This document shows, piece by piece, positions 60,380-64,000 of a DNA stretch of 64,000 nt. Made by a program: the position numbers and the translations under genes. The stretch is from Bog-756 sp052326605. GTDB taxonomy: Bacteria > Actinomycetota > Acidimicrobiia > Acidimicrobiales > RAAP-2. The notes beneath the pieces are model-generated. The model made no database searches. It had not been told where the DNA came from and saw only the letters and a list, made by a program, of their open reading frames with translations. The DNA lies in NCBI GenBank assembly GCA_052326605.1, contig JBKQMB010000005.1, positions 1-64,000 of the forward strand. The letters run 5' to 3'. Position 1 is the stretch's first letter. Each line of letters opens with the position of its first letter.

Positions 60380-62935
60380 GTGCGCGTTCCGCTTTCGTGG
60401 CTCCGAGACTTCGCCCCCTTCGAGGGGGAACCGGCGATGCTGGTCGCCACTTTCGACGACCTCGGCCTCGTCGTCGAGGAGGTCGAAGTGGTCGGGGAGG
60501 GTCTCGCCGACGTGGTGGTGGCCCGGGTGGACGGCATCAGCGCCATCGAGGGAGCCGATCGGATCCGACGGGTGCTCGTGGACGACGGCAGCGGCCCGAT
60601 CGAGGTGGTCTGCGGCGCATGGAACTTCGTCGTGGGGGACCTGGTGGCTCTGGCCCCGGTGGGTGCCGTGCTCCCCGGGGGCTTCGAGATCGGCCGTCGC
60701 AAGATGAAGGGCGTCGCCTCCAATGGGATGCTCTGCTCGGGTAGGGAGCTGAGGCTGTCCGACGATCACGAGGGGATCCTGCGCCTGAACGACCTGGAGG
60801 GCGCCGATGTGGGTCGCACCCTCGCCGCGGTCCTGGGCATCGAGCCCGACGTCGTGTTCGACGTGGCGGTCGAGGCAAACCGGCCCGATGCATGGAGCAT
60901 CGCCGGCGTTGCCCGCGACCTGGCGGCCAGGCTGGGGGTGTCCTTCTCGATCCCCGAGGCCGCCGCGCCCGACGCCGTCGCGGATGATTCGGGTTCCGGC
61001 TCCACCGACGCCGACGGTCCGCCGGTCGAGACGCTGGCCTCGGTGCAGGTCGAGGACCTCGAACTGTGCCCGCGTTTCACCGCGCGGGTGATCACCGGGG
61101 TGGTCGTGTCGGACTCGCCGCAGTGGTTGGCCCGGCGGCTGACGCTGGCCGGGATGCGGCCCATCAACAACGTGGTCGATGCGTCCAACTATGTGATGCT
61201 CGAGCTGGGGCAGCCCACCCACCCCTACGATCTGGACCGGCTGGCCGGTCACGGCCTGGTGATCCGGCGCGCCCGTCCGGGCGAGCAGGTGACCACCCTG
61301 GACGGCGTGGCCCGCACGTTGGGCCGACCCGGCCCCGGCCTCGGCGACACCGGCCAGGACTGCCTGATCTGCGATGCCGAAGGTGACCCGGTGGCCATCG
61401 GGGGCGTGATCGGCGGGGCATCGTCGGAGATCGACGGCTCCACTTCCCGGGTGCTGCTCGAGGCCGCCTACTTCGTGCCCATGGCCATTGCCCGCACGTC
61501 CAAGCGCCTGGCACTGCGCACCGAGGCCTCCACCCGGTTCGAGCGGGGATGCGACCCGGCGGGGATCGACCGTGCCGCCGAGCGGTTCTGCCAACTCCTC
61601 GGCCTCACCGCCGGAGCGTCCATGGCCGTGGCCACCGGGGCCATCGACGTGGCCGGCGACGTTCCCGGACCGGTGGAGATGACCGTGCGCCCCTCGAAGG
61701 TGAACGCGTTGCTCGGAACCGAGTTCACGGCGGCTGGCATCGCCGGGCTCCTGGACCCGCTGGGCATCGACGCAGCACCCTCCTCCGACCGGGTCGACGG
61801 TCCACTGCGGGTGACGGTACCCACCTACCGACCGGACATCCGACCGCTGCCGATGGGCGAGGCCGACATCGCCGAAGAGGTGGCCCGGATCTACGGGTAC
61901 GCCCGACTGCCGCGACGGATGCCGTCGTGGCCGCAACCCGGTCGCCTCACCTCGTACCAGCGGGACCGGAGGGTGTTGAAGGACGTGCTCTGCGGGCTCG
62001 GTGCCTCCGAGGCGTGGACCACGACCTTCGTGAGCGAGTCCGACCAGGTCGATGCCGGCTTCGACCCGCCGTATGTCGAGGTGGCCAATCCGCTGGTGGA
62101 GGCGGAGCGGTTCCTCCGGTCGTCCCTGGCCCCGGGTCTGATCCGTGCGGTCCTCTACAACCGGGAGCGCCGCCAGGGTGACGTGCGGTTGTTCGAAGTG
62201 GGCACGGTCTTCCAGTATCCGGAAGGGCCCGTCATCGATCCGGAGGGAGGCCCCCTGGCCGACACCTCCGAGCGGCTCAGTGCGATCTTCGCCTGCGAGG
62301 GTGACGACGCCTGGACCACGGTGGCCGCTTGGCGCACCATCGCCGAGGCCCTCGGCCTGGCCGAGTGGTCCATGTGGGACCACGCGCATCTGGGCCGTGC
62401 CTCCCGGGTGCTCCACGACTACCGCTCCGCCGCGCTGGTGAGCATCGTCACCGAGCCGGAGGGCGGTGCCACCTCGTTGCATCCCACTGTGCTCGGCGTG
62501 CTCGGTGAGCTCGATCCCTTCCTGGCGGGCCGGTTCGGCCTGGACAATCCCGACGGGCGACCCCGCCGGGTGGCCTGGCTCGACCTCGACATCGGGGTGC
62601 TGCTGGACCGCCATCGGGTGCCCCGCCGTCCCGCTGAGGCGCGGCCGATCAGCCGGTTCCCCTCGTCCGACATCGACCTGGCCTTCGTGGTCGAGGACCC
62701 GGTTGCGGCAGGGGCGGTCGAGCGGACCCTGCGAACGACCGGGGGTGCGCTGCTGGAGTCGGTCGAACTGTTCGACGTCTACCGGGGGCCGTCCGTGGCC
62801 GAAGGGGCTCGCAGCCTGGCCTTCCGGCTGCGCTTCTGCGCTCCGGACCGCACGCTCACCGACGAGGAGATCAGCAGCCTCCGGTCGGCCTGCATCCAGG
62901 CCGTGGAGCAGGGGCACCACGCCGTGCTGCGTTGA
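60380..62935 (+). CDS. pheT: Phenylalanyl-tRNA synthetase beta subunit
   Basis: An 851-residue subunit of full length: tRNA-binding OB domain (about 40-150, SNGMLCSGRELRL), B3/4 editing domain (about 215-380), B5 DNA-binding-like domain, catalytic-like module (YGYARLPRRMPSWPQPG onward) and the C-terminal anticodon-binding FDX-ACB domain (about 755-850). GTG 60380 with AGAGGAC upstream. It ends the infC-pheT gene run. Confidence 0.96.
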   Translation: MRVPLSWLRDFAPFEGEPAMLVATFDDLGLVVEEVEVVGEGLADVVVARVDGISAIEGADRIRRVLVDDGSGPIEVVCGAWNFVVGDLVALAPVGAVLPGGFEIGRRKMKGVASNGMLCSGRELRLSDDHEGILRLNDLEGADVGRTLAAVLGIEPDVVFDVAVEANRPDAWSIAGVARDLAARLGVSFSIPEAAAPDAVADDSGSGSTDADGPPVETLASVQVEDLELCPRFTARVITGVVVSDSPQWLARRLTLAGMRPINNVVDASNYVMLELGQPTHPYDLDRLAGHGLVIRRARPGEQVTTLDGVARTLGRPGPGLGDTGQDCLICDAEGDPVAIGGVIGGASSEIDGSTSRVLLEAAYFVPMAIARTSKRLALRTEASTRFERGCDPAGIDRAAERFCQLLGLTAGASMAVATGAIDVAGDVPGPVEMTVRPSKVNALLGTEFTAAGIAGLLDPLGIDAAPSSDRVDGPLRVTVPTYRPDIRPLPMGEADIAEEVARIYGYARLPRRMPSWPQPGRLTSYQRDRRVLKDVLCGLGASEAWTTTFVSESDQVDAGFDPPYVEVANPLVEAERFLRSSLAPGLIRAVLYNRERRQGDVRLFEVGTVFQYPEGPVIDPEGGPLADTSERLSAIFACEGDDAWTTVAAWRTIAEALGLAEWSMWDHAHLGRASRVLHDYRSAALVSIVTEPEGGATSLHPTVLGVLGELDPFLAGRFGLDNPDGRPRRVAWLDLDIGVLLDRHRVPRRPAEARPISRFPSSDIDLAFVVEDPVAAGAVERTLRTTGGALLESVELFDVYRGPSVAEGARSLAFRLRFCAPDRTLTDEEISSLRSACIQAVEQGHHAVLR

Positions 62936-62990
62936 CGCCCCGACCCGTGCTCCCGGCGCTCGGTGGCAGCCAGGTAGGGAGAGGAGACCT

Positions 62991-63764
62991 GTGAGCCGAC
63001 CGCAGGCCCGCTACGACGGGCAGATCGCCGTGGTCACCGGTGCCGGTTCCGGCATCGGGAACCAATTGGCGAGGGATCTGGTGGAACGGGGGGCGCGGGT
63101 ATTCGGTGTCGATGTCCGCACGGGACCTTTGGACGGAGCGCCGGGGATCACGGCAATTCACTGCGACCTCGCCGATGTCGGCTCCTACGAGCGTGTGCTC
63201 GCCACCGTCGAGGCCGAACACGGGCGGGTGGACCTCCTCGCCAACGTGGCAGGCGTCGACGAGCCGGTCTCGGCGATCGACGTGGACCTGGGGTTCTACC
63301 GCAAGATCGTCGAGGTGAACTTCTTCGCCGCGGCCGCAGGGACGATCTGCGTCCTTCCGGGAATGGCACGGCGGGGATTCGGAAGCGTCCTCAACTGCTC
63401 GAGTGACAGCGTGCGGTCCCCGATCGCACACGAGTCGGCCTATGTCGCCTCGAAGGGGGCTCTCAGCGCGTTCACCGAGAGCGTGGCCCTCGAGGTCCGG
63501 CCGTCGGGTGTGCACGTGCATATCCTCTACCCCGGGTTCGTCGAGACTCCACTGGCGATCCGTTCACTCGAGCGGGGCATGAAGCGCCCCCCGAAGGCGG
63601 TCCGCCGCACCACCGCGCAGGTCTCCGCTACCGCGCTCGACGGCATCGGCGGGCGGGCGATCGAGATCAACGCAGCCAGGGCCGCGGCCATGACCCCGCT
63701 GCTCCGCATCCTGGCGCCGCCGATGTACCGACGGGTCATGGCGGGACGCTCGATGCCGATGTGA
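62991..63764 (+). CDS. SDR-family oxidoreductase
   Basis: A 257-residue classical short-chain dehydrogenase. TGAGSGIGNQLARDL is the cofactor motif, DVRTG at the end of the second strand suggests NAD preference, NVAGVDEP replaces NNAG, and the catalytic Ser (NCSSDS), Tyr and Lys (YVASK) are present. LYPGFVETPLA and the C-terminal hydrophobic RILAPPMYRRVMAG resemble SDRs with a membrane-associating tail. GTG 62991 is behind GAGAGGAG. The substrate is unknown; no functional link to pheT is evident. Confidence 0.87.
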   Translation: MSRPQARYDGQIAVVTGAGSGIGNQLARDLVERGARVFGVDVRTGPLDGAPGITAIHCDLADVGSYERVLATVEAEHGRVDLLANVAGVDEPVSAIDVDLGFYRKIVEVNFFAAAAGTICVLPGMARRGFGSVLNCSSDSVRSPIAHESAYVASKGALSAFTESVALEVRPSGVHVHILYPGFVETPLAIRSLERGMKRPPKAVRRTTAQVSATALDGIGGRAIEINAARAAAMTPLLRILAPPMYRRVMAGRSMPM

Positions 63765-63779
63765 GCCGGGGTTACCGAC

Positions 63780-64000
63780 TCATCCACCCGGAGTGATCGC
63801 ACGGTGGGGATCGTCACGAGAGCCAGACTTCGGCCTGTTGACGGAGGATCGCCGATCGGGAGGTGCCGGCATCGGAGCGTCCATCTCCTCGAGCAGTGCA
63901 CGCGATCCGGGGCCGAGCCACGGCACCAGGCGCCGGCAGTCCTCGGGAGAGAAGCTGTCGAAGAAGGCGCCGGCCAGCGTCTCCAGCGCGCCGTGATCGT
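63780..64000 (-). CDS. Unknown protein, N terminus cut by window edge
   Basis: The last 73 codons of a minus-strand frame ending at TGA 63782-63780: DHGALETLAGAFFDSFSPED, CRRLVPWLGPGSRALLEEMD, then a Pro/Arg/Ser-rich tail. The folded-looking first part is helical and has coding-type codon use; no family is recognised. Convergent with the dehydrogenase gene. Confidence 0.45.
   Translation of the reverse strand, partial: DHGALETLAGAFFDSFSPEDCRRLVPWLGPGSRALLEEMDAPMPAPPDRRSSVNRPKSGSRDDPHRAITPGG

Noticed and set aside
58991..62920. A 1309-codon open frame on the minus strand opposite trmH, pheS and pheT
   Set aside because: High G/C third positions of the real genes remove stop codons from the complementary frame. 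Its translation shows no domain, while the plus strand encodes complete, conserved proteins.

Overview
The window is a gene-dense, GC-rich stretch of bacterial chromosome. It looks like core genome of a deep-branching actinobacterium, most plausibly an uncultured member of the Acidimicrobiia. This is inferred from gene content: actinobacterial integration host factor (mihF), a DUF3151 protein, mycobacterial-type orotidine decarboxylase, a PriA without helicase motifs, and gene orders shared with Mycobacterium (aroC-aroK-aroB-aroQ-pepQ-efp-nusB; pyrR-pyrB-pyrC-carA-carB, then mihF-gmk-rpoZ-coaBC-metK-priA-fmt-rpe-ribD; infC-rpmI-rplT-trmH-pheS-pheT). No phage, insertion sequence, CRISPR array, plasmid or defence genes were seen.

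Layout. 1-2509: end of an unknown protein and a DUF255 thioredoxin-fold protein. 2992-9725: a short-chain dehydrogenase and a menaquinone cluster (menE, menB, menA, menH, menD) on both strands. 9704-20454: mixed genes (LCP cell-wall ligase, carotenoid oxygenase, tyrS, DUF3151 protein, lipoprotein, flavin reductase, small unknowns, NfuA, PAS-GGDEF protein, dienelactone hydrolase). 20507-26935: prepilin peptidase, shikimate operon, pepQ, efp, nusB. 27144-28739: drug-type MFS exporter. 28804-38031: pyrimidine operon behind a leader with a PyrR-type RNA site. 38074-41296: a minus-strand block (one unknown gene and 5-oxoprolinase pxpA/pxpBC) interrupting the otherwise conserved order. 41442-53603: mihF, gmk, rpoZ, coaBC, metK, priA, def, fmt, rpe, ribD, ribBA, ribH, hisG. 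53614-56557: a cold-shock-domain protein whose tail overlaps antisense with the tail of an MFS transporter, and a DUF1844-like gene. 56577-63764: infC, rpmI, rplT, trmH, pheS, pheT and a second short-chain dehydrogenase. 63780-64000: fragment of an unknown gene.

How it works together. The window supplies housekeeping pathways: menaquinone, chorismate, UMP and arginine precursors (carbamoyl phosphate), CoA, S-adenosylmethionine, riboflavin, the first histidine step, and translation (tyrS, efp, def, fmt, infC, L35, L20, pheST). Chorismate from the aro operon feeds the menaquinone genes.

Expression signals are unusually readable. Many operon heads have a TANNNT box 6-8 nt before the start codon and no Shine-Dalgarno sequence, as expected for leaderless mRNAs. 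Inside operons, genes are joined by four-base NTGA overlaps. In gmk and trmH, and possibly ribD and priA, the only start that preserves the conserved N terminus seems to be CTG in a CTGA overlap. infC appears to start at ATA behind a good Shine-Dalgarno sequence. I found no convincing new multi-gene system; the most interesting signals are these start codons, several mutually exclusive RNA structures (pyr and ribBA leaders), and a 409-bp antisense overlap built on a repeat that is in frame on both strands.
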